A DNA stretch of 47,919 nt from Myxococcaceae bacterium (GTDB lineage Bacteria; Myxococcota; Myxococcia; Myxococcales; Myxococcaceae): NCBI GenBank assembly GCA_022842905.1, contig JALHOS010000008.1:1-47919 (forward strand). The letters are read 5' to 3'. Every line of letters begins with the position of its first letter. Position 1 is the first letter of the stretch. Made by a program: the position numbers and the translations under genes. Below are positions 8,938-17,042 of this stretch, one piece after another. The notes beneath the pieces are model-generated. The model ran no database searches, had not been told where the DNA came from, and worked only from the letters and a program-made list of their open reading frames with translations.

Positions 8938-9861
8938 TCACGGTTGGGTCAACACGGCGCGTCGGTGCTGCTCCCGGAGAAAAGCGAGCTTGTCCGTCGC
9001 CGCGATCCAGCGCTCGATGTCCGCTCGATCGAACCGCAGGACGACGGGCTGCTCGGTGGCGTGTTTGCTCAGCTCGAGGGCAAAGGCGTCCGTGAAGCCT
9101 TCGAGCGAAAAGTAGAAGCCGACGGTGGCGCGCCGGTGCTTCGTCACGAGCTTGCAGACGAAGTCGCGCGCTTCAGGCGAACCCGCCTTCTTCGACCAGT
9201 TCTTGCACTCGCCCAGCAGGTACTGGCCTTCCTTCTTCCAGAGAGGGTCCTCGCTGCGGTTGCAAACGACGACGTCGAGTTCCTCCGTGTCCGTACGGAG
9301 GTTCGTGGTGACTTCGGCAAAGCCGGGGGTCGCCGTGAACAGGAGCTTCATCACCCGCTCGAGGAGCGCGCCTTTTCGGAAGCGGTCCGACGTTGAGGTC
9401 GCTTCGCGCCAGGTCGCCTGCAGCTCCTGACTCAGCGCTGCGTCGTCGCGCAGCGAGTTGCGGCGCCGTTCGAAGGCGACCTCAGCGGCGTTGCGCACCT
9501 TTGCCCGCAGGAGCGCCTCGAAGGCGCCATTCTTCACGAGGTAGTCGTACACGCCGAGTCGAAACGCCCGCTCGATGGCGTCGGCTGACGCGTAGCCCGT
9601 GACGACGATGAGCTTCGCCAAAGGCGCCAACTCTTTCGCGACAGAAATGAGCTCGAGCCCGGAGTCCGAGCCACCGGGACCCTGGAGTTTCTGGTCCAGG
9701 AGGATGACGTCCAGCGCTGGCCCGGCGTCCTTGCAGGCCTGTCGGGCCTGCTCGGCGGTCGAAGCGACCTGCGCCACGTGCCCATCGGCCTCGAGCAGCT
9801 CTCGGTACATCGCCGTGAAGGCGGCGTCGTCGTCGACGATGAGCAGACGGGTCGAGCTCAT
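8938..9861 (-). CDS. Response regulator fused to PD-(D/E)xK (Mrr-like) nuclease domain
   Basis: 307 aa. Residues 1-120 are a complete receiver domain: acidic pocket VDDD (10-12), phospho-acceptor Asp56 in VILLDQKL, the Thr of IVVTGYAS, and the Lys of YDYLVKNG. A coiled linker (about 120-160) leads to a restriction-endonuclease-like domain at about 160-285. This has GALLERVMKLLF (possible first Glu), TEELDVVV (metal-binding Asp), and LLGECKNWSKKA (the ExK motif), followed by an ATVGFYFSLEGFT strand-turn, as in Mrr/PDDEXK families. Catalytic residues look intact. It is the last gene of its operon and overlaps the histidine kinase by 4 bp (ATGA), so it is the obvious cognate partner. No DNA-binding HTH is present. 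Inference: phosphorylation controls a nuclease rather than transcription. Confidence 0.85.
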   Translation of the reverse strand: MSSTRLLIVDDDAAFTAMYRELLEADGHVAQVASTAEQARQACKDAGPALDVILLDQKLQGPGGSDSGLELISVAKELAPLAKLIVVTGYASADAIERAFRLGVYDYLVKNGAFEALLRAKVRNAAEVAFERRRNSLRDDAALSQELQATWREATSTSDRFRKGALLERVMKLLFTATPGFAEVTTNLRTDTEELDVVVCNRSEDPLWKKEGQYLLGECKNWSKKAGSPEARDFVCKLVTKHRRATVGFYFSLEGFTDAFALELSKHATEQPVVLRFDRADIERWIAATDKLAFLREQHRRAVLTQP

Positions 9862-11282
9862 GGTGCCTCGGCCGGTAGAGTTAGCACGAACCGAGCTCCT
9901 CCGAGGTCGCTCGCCTCACACCGCACCGTGCCGTGGTGTTCGGCGAGCACTCTTCGCACGAAGGCCAAGCCGAACCCCGTGCCGCCCGGCGTTGTCGTGA
10001 AGCCCTCCTCGAAAATGGCCGCACGCAGCGGCACCGGCACGCCTGGCCCGTCGTCGTCGATCTCGAGCGCGGTCGCGTCCGGGGTTCGACGGGCCTTCAC
10101 CCGGACGTGCTGCGCCTTCGCCTGAAATGCGTTGCGGAGCACGTTGACCAACGCTCGAGTCATCAACTCCGGCGCGACTGCCAGCGTCACCTCGCCCTCG
10201 TCGACCTCGACCTCGACAGTGTCGGGGAACGCGCGCAGCGCGCGCTGGAGGAGTGCTGCCACGGAGATCCGCATCCGGCGCTCCGCCGTCAGCTCCGCCG
10301 TGTGCACGAGCTCGTCCACGAAGTGCAGCGTCCGGAGCACGCCTTCGTGGGCGGCCTCGAGCCGGTCCAGGCCGTCTGCAGGCCGCTGCTTGATGAGCTG
10401 GCTCAAGTTGAAGCGCACCGGCCCGAGCGCGTTGCGCACCTCGTGGGTGACCAGCTTGACGTAGTCGCGCGTCGCGAGCTTGGCGTCGAACAGGACGCTG
10501 GGGACCGACGAAGCTCGGAGGTCTTCCAGCGCAGCGCGGACGGCGGCGCGCCAGGGGTTGGCTTCGGTCAGCGACCGGACCATGGAGCGGTAGGCGGGGG
10601 CCACCCGAAGGCCAGAAGGGAAGTGCGCACCGTCGTTCCACGACGCCTCGATGACGCCCCAAGCGAGCAGGCGCGCCAGCGCTGCGTCCGACACCGACAA
10701 CGCGAAGTCCACGTCGTCGAGGTGTTCTTGGTAACTGACCGCAGCGTCTTCGAGCTGCTCGAACTCCTGCGGAGCGACTCGCCACACGGAGCCGTGGAGC
10801 CCGTTCGCCAGCTCGGTCTCGATGGTCAGCACCCAGCGGATGGCGTCGAGTGGCGGCAGATTCAGAAGGGGCCGCCCGAGCGCGGTGAGCGCAGTCGCGC
10901 CACGTTGGATCAACAGGTTCTCCTGCGCGTAGCTGAGCGTCTGCACTCCGCGCTCGCGGCACAGGTCGAGCACTCGTCTTGCCTCGAGGCGCTCGACGGA
11001 GTCACCGCTGGGGACGAAGGCCGACTCGAGGACCCTTCGGGCGAAGGTCTGGGTGCGGTGCCAGACTTGGTCGTCCGGAAGGCTCGCCAAGGTCTCGGCG
11101 AGGGAGTCGACTTCCCTGGCCCACTCGGCGTGGCCAAGCCTCCGCCGCCAGGGCGACCTGTCAGCGAGAAGGTCGACGAGGCACTCCCTCAAATCGGCGC
11201 GGTCCAGGTCCCACGACGAGCCCGTCTCGGTGCGCCCCGAGTCGACGCGGCGAAGGAACGCCTGCAGGTGCTCGATGTGCAC
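9858..11282 (-). CDS. Soluble histidine kinase with unrecognised N-terminal domain
   Basis: 474 aa from a GTG 14 nt after the thioesterase stop; upstream GTG codons overlapping that gene are possible. Residues 1 to about 260 form a mostly helical domain I do not recognise. No transmembrane segment or signal peptide is visible, so the kinase is cytosolic. The HisKA motif has phospho-acceptor His280 in LVTHEVRNALGPVRF. The ATPase domain has an N-box (ALVNVLRNAFQAKA), the G1 box (DDDGPGVP) and the G2 box (GGTGFGLAFVRRVL). The stop overlaps the start of the response regulator-nuclease by 4 bp. Likely it senses an intracellular cue and phosphorylates that regulator. Confidence 0.85.
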   Translation of the reverse strand: MHIEHLQAFLRRVDSGRTETGSSWDLDRADLRECLVDLLADRSPWRRRLGHAEWAREVDSLAETLASLPDDQVWHRTQTFARRVLESAFVPSGDSVERLEARRVLDLCRERGVQTLSYAQENLLIQRGATALTALGRPLLNLPPLDAIRWVLTIETELANGLHGSVWRVAPQEFEQLEDAAVSYQEHLDDVDFALSVSDAALARLLAWGVIEASWNDGAHFPSGLRVAPAYRSMVRSLTEANPWRAAVRAALEDLRASSVPSVLFDAKLATRDYVKLVTHEVRNALGPVRFNLSQLIKQRPADGLDRLEAAHEGVLRTLHFVDELVHTAELTAERRMRISVAALLQRALRAFPDTVEVEVDEGEVTLAVAPELMTRALVNVLRNAFQAKAQHVRVKARRTPDATALEIDDDGPGVPVPLRAAIFEEGFTTTPGGTGFGLAFVRRVLAEHHGTVRCEASDLGGARFVLTLPAEAP

Positions 11283-11296
11283 GGGCGCCGGCGCCC

Positions 11297-11740
11297 TCAG
11301 CCGACCTTCTTCAAGAACCACCGCACCGTGACCTCGGTCGCCTCGGTGCCCTGCTCGTCCACCAGCAGCACCCGCACGTCCGCCTCGACGCCCTTCTCGG
11401 CGGCGGGCAGCTGCGCCATCAGCTCCTCGGGCTTCTGCAGCAGCTCGGCCTTCGCCGTCACCGCGCCCTTGGCAACCTTCCGGTAGCGAATGGTGGCTTC
11501 CTTCGCCAGCGGCAGGACCTGGCCCATCTTGTCCGCGAAGGCCGCCGCCACCGCCGCCCCGGACGCCGCTTCCGCCAGGCCGAAGAGCGCCGCCGCGTGC
11601 AGCGTGCCGATGTGGTTGTGCAGGTCCGGCCGCGACTTGAGGTGCGCCGTACAGGTGCCAGGGCCGATCTCGGCGAAGGTGATGCCCATCGTTTGATTGA
11701 GCGGAATCGACTCGAGGAGTGCACGCGCGGCTTGGGACAT
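11297..11740 (-). CDS. Hotdog-fold thioesterase (PaaI/DUF4442-like)
   Basis: 147 aa, a normal length for the family. The segment LHNHIGTLHAAALFGLAEAA matches the hotdog helix with the conserved HxGxxxAxxxxxLxE pattern of PaaI/DUF4442-type proteins; a core strand follows at EATIRYRKVAKGAVTAKAEL. The reaction would be acyl-CoA or aryl-CoA thioester hydrolysis, substrate unknown. It lies 54 bp after the HAD hydrolase and 14 bp before the histidine kinase, in the same minus-strand operon. A functional link to the kinase is not evident. Confidence 0.85.
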   Translation of the reverse strand: MSQAARALLESIPLNQTMGITFAEIGPGTCTAHLKSRPDLHNHIGTLHAAALFGLAEAASGAAVAAAFADKMGQVLPLAKEATIRYRKVAKGAVTAKAELLQKPEELMAQLPAAEKGVEADVRVLLVDEQGTEATEVTVRWFLKKVG

Positions 11741-11794
11741 GGTGGGCGCGCTGTAGCACTTTTCACCCGCGCTGATGACGGGTGACTCCGGCTG

Positions 11795-12667
11795 TCACCC
11801 CAGCAGCTCCAGGATTTGGCCGTAGTTCGAAATGCGCCGGCTCGGCGTCACTTGCTGCTGCCCGCTCTCGTACACGCTGGCCGCGTGCCGACGGGTAATC
11901 GCGTTCGACGAGATGATGTCGAGCCGCTCGCGGTACTCCACCGACACGTACGTGCCGTACTCGGCGAACACGTCGAGGCAGCCCAGCTCCTGGGCGATGG
12001 CGACGTCCTTCTTCACCGAGTCGCCGACGACGAGCACGTCTTTGGGCTGCACGCCGTACGTCTGGAGGATCTTCTTGAGCCCCGCGACGTTCGGCTTCTC
12101 GAACTCCCGCGGCAGCTCGATGACGGGGCAGCTCGCGCGGTACTCGCCCTTCACTTCCTTCTGGAGAATGTCCGGCGCCACGAGCGCTTCCCCGTCGGGG
12201 CCCGCCGGGAACGTGAAGCCCGGCATCGTGTAGACGGCGGTCAGGAGTTGATCGAGCCCCATGCGCTTGATGCGCTGCTCCGCGGGGTTCTTCGGCGCGT
12301 CGGTCAACGCCACCACCGGCACCCGCCGCTCCTTGAGCGTGCCCAGCGTGTCCACCACCGTCTTGTACGGCTTCAAGTACTTCCGCCGCGCCTCCGCGAA
12401 GGCCATGCGCGCCGGCTCGATGACGAGCTTGTCGAAGCTGCCGAACTCGGGGAACTCGGTGAAGAGCGACGATTCCTGCAGCGCGAACGGGTACTCGTTC
12501 GACTCGTACTTCGTGTAGACGGCCTTGAGCGACTGCACGACCTTGATGCGCTGGAAACCCGTCGCGCGCACCACCGCGTCGACCATCGCTTCGACCGCCG
12601 GCACGATGTAGTCGACCCACGAGTACAGCGTGTTGTCCATGTCCGTCACGACCAGGCGAATCGGCAT
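11795..12667 (-). CDS. HAD-superfamily hydrolase (phosphatase-like)
   Basis: 290 aa. Motif I is VVTDMDNTL near the N-terminus (nucleophile Asp8, acid Asp10). Motif II is VVALTDAP, the motif III Lys is likely the one in EKPNVAGLKKIL, and motif IV is VLVVGDSVKKDVAIAQELG. The roughly 85 residues between motif I and II form a helical cap (C1 type). All four motifs are intact, so an active phosphohydrolase is expected; the substrate cannot be told from sequence. First gene of the operon, divergent from the first arginine deiminase gene. The last 25 residues (TPSRRISNYGQILELLG) resemble a C-terminal tail rather than part of the fold. Confidence 0.9.
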   Translation of the reverse strand: MPIRLVVTDMDNTLYSWVDYIVPAVEAMVDAVVRATGFQRIKVVQSLKAVYTKYESNEYPFALQESSLFTEFPEFGSFDKLVIEPARMAFAEARRKYLKPYKTVVDTLGTLKERRVPVVALTDAPKNPAEQRIKRMGLDQLLTAVYTMPGFTFPAGPDGEALVAPDILQKEVKGEYRASCPVIELPREFEKPNVAGLKKILQTYGVQPKDVLVVGDSVKKDVAIAQELGCLDVFAEYGTYVSVEYRERLDIISSNAITRRHAASVYESGQQQVTPSRRISNYGQILELLG

Positions 12668-12904
12668 GGCGGCGTTCTACCTCTGGACGGTTCGACGACA
12701 GCAGGAAACCACCTTTGCATTCACTGTCCGCAACTCAGCCGCGGCGTAGTTCCAGTGAAGACACTGGTGCACACCCAGCGGCTGTAAACGTGAGTTCCAA
12801 GAAAACGAGCCAGAGCGTTCTATGTTGTTGAAATGTGGAGTATTTCTACCGGTCCTCGCGGGTGGATCGCTTTTCGCTACAGCCTCCGACAGCTCGGAGG
12901 GTTC
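12668..12904. promoter_or_regulatory. Divergent intergenic region with promoters for HAD operon and deiminase 1
   Basis: 237 bp, noticeably more AT-rich than the flanking genes, especially 12780-12850. A Shine-Dalgarno GGAGG at 12896-12900 lies just upstream of the deiminase ATG (12905) and chooses that start over an in-frame ATG at 12833. A short inverted repeat CCAGT/ACTGG lies around 12752-12767. No consensus -35/-10 pair with normal spacing was found. Confidence 0.45.
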
Positions 12905-15055
12905 ATGCGAAAAACGTGGCTTGCAGGACTGACGGTGTTGGCGCTGGTCGGGTGTGGCGCCGAGACGCAGCTGTCCATCTCGGACGACACGGCGGACGAG
13001 TCGAACGCGGCCGGAGCGCTGACGGGGCGGGTGCCGGTCGGCTCCACGCTGCAAGTCATCTCCAATGCGTCGCTGCGGCGCGGGCCCACGTCCTCGTCGG
13101 CGCGAGTGGCGTCGCTGCCCATCGGCACGCGGCTGACGACGACCGCGGAGCTGCCCCAGGGCAACAACTACTACGCCGTGACGGTGCAGGGGCTGGACGG
13201 CTTCGTGTTCGGCGGCAACGTGCGGCTGGTCGCGGTGGCTGACGCCGGGGCGCCGACGCCTCGGGACGCGGGTACCCCGGTCGTCGAGGACGCCGGCACG
13301 CCGGACGTGGTGGATGCGGGGAGCGCGCCTGCGCCGACGTCGGTGGTGGTGGACCTCCGCGCGGACACCAACCGGAGCGGCGCGGTGGAGCTCGACGACG
13401 CCACCGAAGACGCCGACGAAGCGAGCTGGACGACGGCGCACGGCGCGGTCTTCTTCGCCAACATCGACGACGACTCGTCGCGCTGCCGCAACACGACCGC
13501 TTCCGACGTGGACCTGCCCAAGTGCCACGACGCGCAGGACGACGTCGTCAACGGCAGCGACGACATCCTCGACCTGGCGCCCATGAAGATCGCGCCCTGG
13601 GCGCAGGCGCCGGAAGGCACCACCACCAGCGTCGCCTTCGAGCCGGCCTCGCGGGTGCGCGTCTTCAAGCTGAACCAGGGCCGCTATGAGCTGGTGACCA
13701 GCGGCGCGAGCCTGTCCGTCGCCGAGCTGCGCGCCGGTGTGTCTCTCTTCCTCGAGGGCAAGGACATCGTCCGTGACAGCGCGGTGTGGAGCGGCGTGGC
13801 CGACGTGACGCTGCGGGTGACGGTGCCGTCGTCGGCGGGCGCGCTCGCGGGCACGTACACCGACGTGGTGCGGCTGAAGATTGCCCCGGTGATGACGTTC
13901 CACCACGTGTCCCCGGTGACGACGGCGTTCGTGAGCAACACCGGCGGCGCCGATTCCACCGCCTTCATCAGCGGGCTGCGCGCGGCCACCAACGCGTCCG
14001 GCCTGTCCGGCCGGCTGGTCGAGCTGCCCACGCAGGACCAGTGGACGCAGGACTTCTTCGAGACGGCGTACATGTCGAAGCCCGGCCCGAACGGCGCGCA
14101 GCACACCATGCTCGTCGTCTACCGCTCGGCCAACCTCGAGAGCCGCTCGACGACGTCGCCGCTGCGCGAGGCCGGTCGGCTCGTGTTCACGCGCCTGCGC
14201 GGCAAGGACGTGGCCGGCGTGCAGCAGTTCGACTTCAACGCCCAGGCTGACAGCCAGTCGCTCAACTCCTTCGGCAACCTCGAGACGGTGCCGCCGTACA
14301 CGTTCAACGGCCGCAGCTTCCCGTTCGGGCGTGTGCTGCGCGGCTCGATTCCGTCCTTCGCGCCGGACCGCAGCTTCACGAAGATGATGGACTCCCAGCG
14401 CGCGCAGCCCGTCATCGAGGTGGACACGCAGTGGCTGGCCGTGGGCCACGTCGACGAGACGCTGTCCTTCATGAAGGTGAACACGCCGCGCGGCTGGGTG
14501 GTGCTCGCGAACGACGCCCGGCTGGCCAGGCAGATGCTGCAGCAGGCCGTGCAGCAGGGCTTCGGCAGCACGCGCATGTTCATTGGCAAGAGCTGGCTCA
14601 ACGACTTCGGCACCGGCGAGGTGTCGGCGACGAAGAGCATCAGCCAGGTGCTCGCGGACACCGACGTCATGACGCACAGCAACGAGGCGGCGGTGAAGGT
14701 CGACGAGCAGCTCGACATCCTCAAGGCGCAGACCGGCATCACCGACGCGGAAATCATCCCCGTGCCGTTCCTCCACATGAGCACGTCGGGCGTGTCCGTC
14801 GCCTACAACCCGGGCACGGTGAACATGCTCAACCTCAACGCCAACAACCTGGTGGTGCCGGATCCGTTCGGCCCCATCATCAACGGCAAGGACATCTTCA
14901 AGGACCAGCTCGAGCGCGCGCTGGCGCCCTACCAGGTGCGGATCCACTGGGTGGACGACTGGGACCTGTACCACCGGCTCATGGGTGAAATTCACTGCGG
15001 CACGAATTCGGTGCGGCAGATTCCGTCGACGAAGTGGTGGGAGGTGCTGCCGTGA
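12905..15055 (+). CDS. Secreted protein-arginine deiminase, copy 1, vertebrate PAD type
   Basis: 716 aa. Lipoprotein signal MRKTWLAGLTVLALVGC, then an SH3b-like domain (about 40-115; SNASLRRGPTSSSARVASLP), then a PAD middle domain from about 155 with an Asp-rich calcium-site segment (VDLRADTNRSGAVELDD) and HGAVFFANIDDD. The C-terminal catalytic domain carries the PAD signatures in order: QWTQDFFE (Asp383), LNSFGNLETVPP, VGHVDETLSFM (His515, Asp517), PDPFGPIINGKDIF, and GEIHCGTNSV (Cys698). Cys lies 18 residues from the end, as in human PAD4, and the protein closes with KWWEVLP like the human KWWNMVP. Known reaction: calcium-dependent hydrolysis of peptidyl-arginine to citrulline plus ammonia. 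Its target, self or prey, is unknown. Overlaps the HEAT gene by 4 bp. Confidence 0.9.
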   Translation: MRKTWLAGLTVLALVGCGAETQLSISDDTADESNAAGALTGRVPVGSTLQVISNASLRRGPTSSSARVASLPIGTRLTTTAELPQGNNYYAVTVQGLDGFVFGGNVRLVAVADAGAPTPRDAGTPVVEDAGTPDVVDAGSAPAPTSVVVDLRADTNRSGAVELDDATEDADEASWTTAHGAVFFANIDDDSSRCRNTTASDVDLPKCHDAQDDVVNGSDDILDLAPMKIAPWAQAPEGTTTSVAFEPASRVRVFKLNQGRYELVTSGASLSVAELRAGVSLFLEGKDIVRDSAVWSGVADVTLRVTVPSSAGALAGTYTDVVRLKIAPVMTFHHVSPVTTAFVSNTGGADSTAFISGLRAATNASGLSGRLVELPTQDQWTQDFFETAYMSKPGPNGAQHTMLVVYRSANLESRSTTSPLREAGRLVFTRLRGKDVAGVQQFDFNAQADSQSLNSFGNLETVPPYTFNGRSFPFGRVLRGSIPSFAPDRSFTKMMDSQRAQPVIEVDTQWLAVGHVDETLSFMKVNTPRGWVVLANDARLARQMLQQAVQQGFGSTRMFIGKSWLNDFGTGEVSATKSISQVLADTDVMTHSNEAAVKVDEQLDILKAQTGITDAEIIPVPFLHMSTSGVSVAYNPGTVNMLNLNANNLVVPDPFGPIINGKDIFKDQLERALAPYQVRIHWVDDWDLYHRLMGEIHCGTNSVRQIPSTKWWEVLP

Positions 15056-15945
15056 AGCGTTTTCTCCTGGTGTTGAGCGTGGCCCTGTCGATGTCGGCCT
15101 TTGCCGGAGGCGCCGTGGTGGCGCCGCAGAGCCTGTCCGCGGACGCGCTCAAGCTCGTGCGTGCGCAGGTGGAGCAGGCCAAGGCGAAGCAGCCGGCGGC
15201 CTTCGCTGGCGTGCAGGGCCTCAAGGCGCAGGTGGCCACGTTGGACAAGCAGAAGCGCGGCCGGCTCGTGGCGCTGACGCCCATGCTCAAGGGTCTGGGT
15301 GAGGGCGCGGAGTGGGCGCTCGTCGACGCGCTGGTGTTCTCCGGCGAGCTGTCGGCCGAGCTACCCGCGACGGCGAAGACGGCCTGGCAGGTGGGCTTGC
15401 TCGAGGCGCTGGGCGCGCTGCGCGACGTGAAGGTGCAGCCGGTGCTCGAGGCCGCGCTGGCCACGGGCTCTTCGGTGGACACGACGCGGGCCGCGGCCGA
15501 GGCGCTGGCCAAGCTGGGCAACGACGCGGCGGTGACCACGCTGCTCGCCTTCGCGCCGAACGCCGGCCCTGCGCGGGACGCGGTGGAGAACGCGCTGGGG
15601 CACTGCCGGCGGACCGCGGTGGCGCAGTACCTGGCCCGCGTGCTGGTGGAGCGGCCGACGGTGAACACGGTGCGCGCCATGTCGACGCTCGCCTCGTCGT
15701 GGGCCTGGGAGACGCCGGGTGCGCTCCCGGTGCCGGCCGAAGCCAAGGCGATTCGCGCAGCGGTCGTCGACGCGCTGGTCAAGGTGTTCCTCAACGCGAG
15801 CCCCGAGCTCAAGCAGCAGGCGGCGGACGCGCTCGTGGTGGTGAACGCGCCCGAGGCGCAGGCGCTGCTGGACAACGCGCGGGCGAAGGACCCCGCCGCG
15901 GTGGACGCGCTCAAGGCGCGGCTGGCGAAGTACCAGGGCCGCTGA
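15052..15945 (+). CDS. Secreted HEAT-like repeat protein paired with deiminase 1
   Basis: 297 aa. It starts at a GTG overlapping the deiminase stop (GTGA). A signal peptide (VKRFLLVLSVALSMSAFAGG) is followed by Ala/Leu-rich helical pairs resembling HEAT/PBS-lyase repeats: TAWQVGLLEALGALRDVKVQ, TRAAAEALAKLGNDAAVTTL, DAVENALGHCRRTAVAQYL, KQQAADALVVVNAPEAQALL. No catalytic motif was seen. A paralogue (26407-27303) holds the same position after deiminase 2, so the pair is conserved as a unit. Inference: an accessory, scaffold or inhibitor for the deiminase in the periplasm or at the surface. Confidence 0.8.
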   Translation: MKRFLLVLSVALSMSAFAGGAVVAPQSLSADALKLVRAQVEQAKAKQPAAFAGVQGLKAQVATLDKQKRGRLVALTPMLKGLGEGAEWALVDALVFSGELSAELPATAKTAWQVGLLEALGALRDVKVQPVLEAALATGSSVDTTRAAAEALAKLGNDAAVTTLLAFAPNAGPARDAVENALGHCRRTAVAQYLARVLVERPTVNTVRAMSTLASSWAWETPGALPVPAEAKAIRAAVVDALVKVFLNASPELKQQAADALVVVNAPEAQALLDNARAKDPAAVDALKARLAKYQGR

Positions 15946-15976
15946 CGAAACGCGGCTTCAGGTGAAGTGCTCTCGG

Positions 15977-16011
15977 AGCGGGCGGTCGAGGCGTCGTGCC
16001 TCGCGCCCGCT
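15977..16011. terminator. Hairpin between convergent genes
   Basis: AGCGGGCG (15977-15984) pairs with CGCCCGCT (16004-16011) and an inner stem CGAGGC/GCCTCG closes over a 5-nt loop. It sits between the convergent HEAT and DUF2007 genes and can serve both strands. Confidence 0.6.
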
Positions 16012-16041
16012 TCGGCGTTTGCGGGCTGAAGCGGCGCCTCT

Positions 16042-16635
16042 TCACCACCGAGGTCGCTGGGGTAAGCGGGGCGGGCCAGGCTCGTCGCAGCCCAGGGTTC
16101 GCCCCAAGAGCGCCGCCGCGAGCGCCAGCAGCAGCGGCGCGAGCAGCCAGACGAAGACGAACGTGCGTCGGCGGGCCGCCAGGCGGTCGCGGACGGGCCG
16201 CAGGGCCTCCGCTTCCTTGCCGGCGCACTCCTCACACACCGCTCGGTCGCCGAGCGCGTGGCAGTCTGCGCAGAGGAAGGTGCCGCAGCGGCTGCACGTG
16301 CTCAGTGCCTGCCGTTCGTGGACGGGGCAGACCGCGTCGCTCAGCGGGCTCCCCTCGGTCGTGGGCTGCGGCGTCGCAGCGAGCGCGGCGCGGGCGCGGT
16401 CCAGGTCTGAGCGCGCGACCAGGACCTTGCGCTCAATCACGAAGCTCCCCGCGAAGCCCGGCATCAGCGACGCGTGGTGCTCGCCCTGGAGGACGAACGA
16501 CACACCGGCGGCCTCGAGCGCCGCCCGCACCGCGATGAGGTCCGCCTCGTCGTGCACCGACAGCAGCGGGACCGGTTCGTCTGGTTCGTCGGGCAAGGCC
16601 TTCCTCCTCGATGGCGCCGCTACACCGGGCCCCAA
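16042..16635 (-). CDS. DUF2007 / B-box zinc-finger membrane protein
   Basis: 197 aa. Residues about 24-92 look like a DUF2007 (putative signal-transducing) domain: VPLLSVHDEADLIAVRAALE and KVLVARSDLDRARAAL. A B-box-like Cys/His cluster follows (CPVHERQALSTCSRC, FLCADCHALG, VCEECAG), typical of bacterial proteins with membrane tails. A membrane segment (TFVFVWLLAPLLLALAAALL) precedes a short C-terminal end. The ATG overlaps the rhodanese stop by 16 bp; a TTG about 12 codons downstream is an alternative start. In many bacteria such proteins have no assigned function; role unknown. Confidence 0.75.
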   Translation of the reverse strand: MGPGVAAPSRRKALPDEPDEPVPLLSVHDEADLIAVRAALEAAGVSFVLQGEHHASLMPGFAGSFVIERKVLVARSDLDRARAALAATPQPTTEGSPLSDAVCPVHERQALSTCSRCGTFLCADCHALGDRAVCEECAGKEAEALRPVRDRLAARRRTFVFVWLLAPLLLALAAALLGRTLGCDEPGPPRLPQRPRW

Positions 16636-16976
16636 CGAGACATCGAACCCAAGTTGAACACCACCTCGTAGCCGGCGCGCCTCAGCACCGTGCGCGCCAC
16701 GGCGCTGCGGGTGCCCGACGCGCAGTAGACGACGACGGGCTTGGCCTTGCTGGCGCCCACTTCCGCCAGGCGCCCGCCCAACTCGCTGACGGGAATGTTC
16801 TTCGCCCCCGGCACGTGGCCCGCGCCGAACTCGGCGGCCGTGCGCACGTCGAGGAGCACCGCGCCGGCGCTCACCAGTTCCTTGGCCTGCGCGCCGGTGA
16901 TGCGACCGGCCGTCTTGAACCAGACGAAGCCTCCGACCAAGGCCCCCGACACTGCCCAGCCGACCCAGTCCGCCAT
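16620..16976 (-). CDS. Membrane-anchored rhodanese-like protein
   Basis: 118 aa. One N-terminal hydrophobic segment (WVGWAVSGALVGGFVWF) is followed by a single rhodanese domain: VLLDVRTAAEFGAGHVPGA (the CH2A-like motif) and the active-site loop YCASGTRS with Cys85. This is the length of stand-alone GlpE/PspE-type sulfurtransferases. The six-residue active loop (CASGTR) fits sulfur transfer rather than phosphatase activity. It overlaps the DUF2007 gene downstream and probably forms an operon with the broken gene upstream. Confidence 0.88.
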   Translation of the reverse strand: MADWVGWAVSGALVGGFVWFKTAGRITGAQAKELVSAGAVLLDVRTAAEFGAGHVPGAKNIPVSELGGRLAEVGASKAKPVVVYCASGTRSAVARTVLRRAGYEVVFNLGSMSRWGPV

Positions 16977-17042
16977 CGCCTACCGCCCTTCAAAGAGAGG
17001 ACGCGTCCGGAAAACACAGAGCGACGCGCACACCAACGAGCT

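Noticed and set aside
12677-14995. A 772-codon minus-strand frame opposite deiminase 1
   Set aside because: Shadow of the deiminase gene; low-complexity Arg/His/Val product, whereas the plus strand encodes the full PAD signature.
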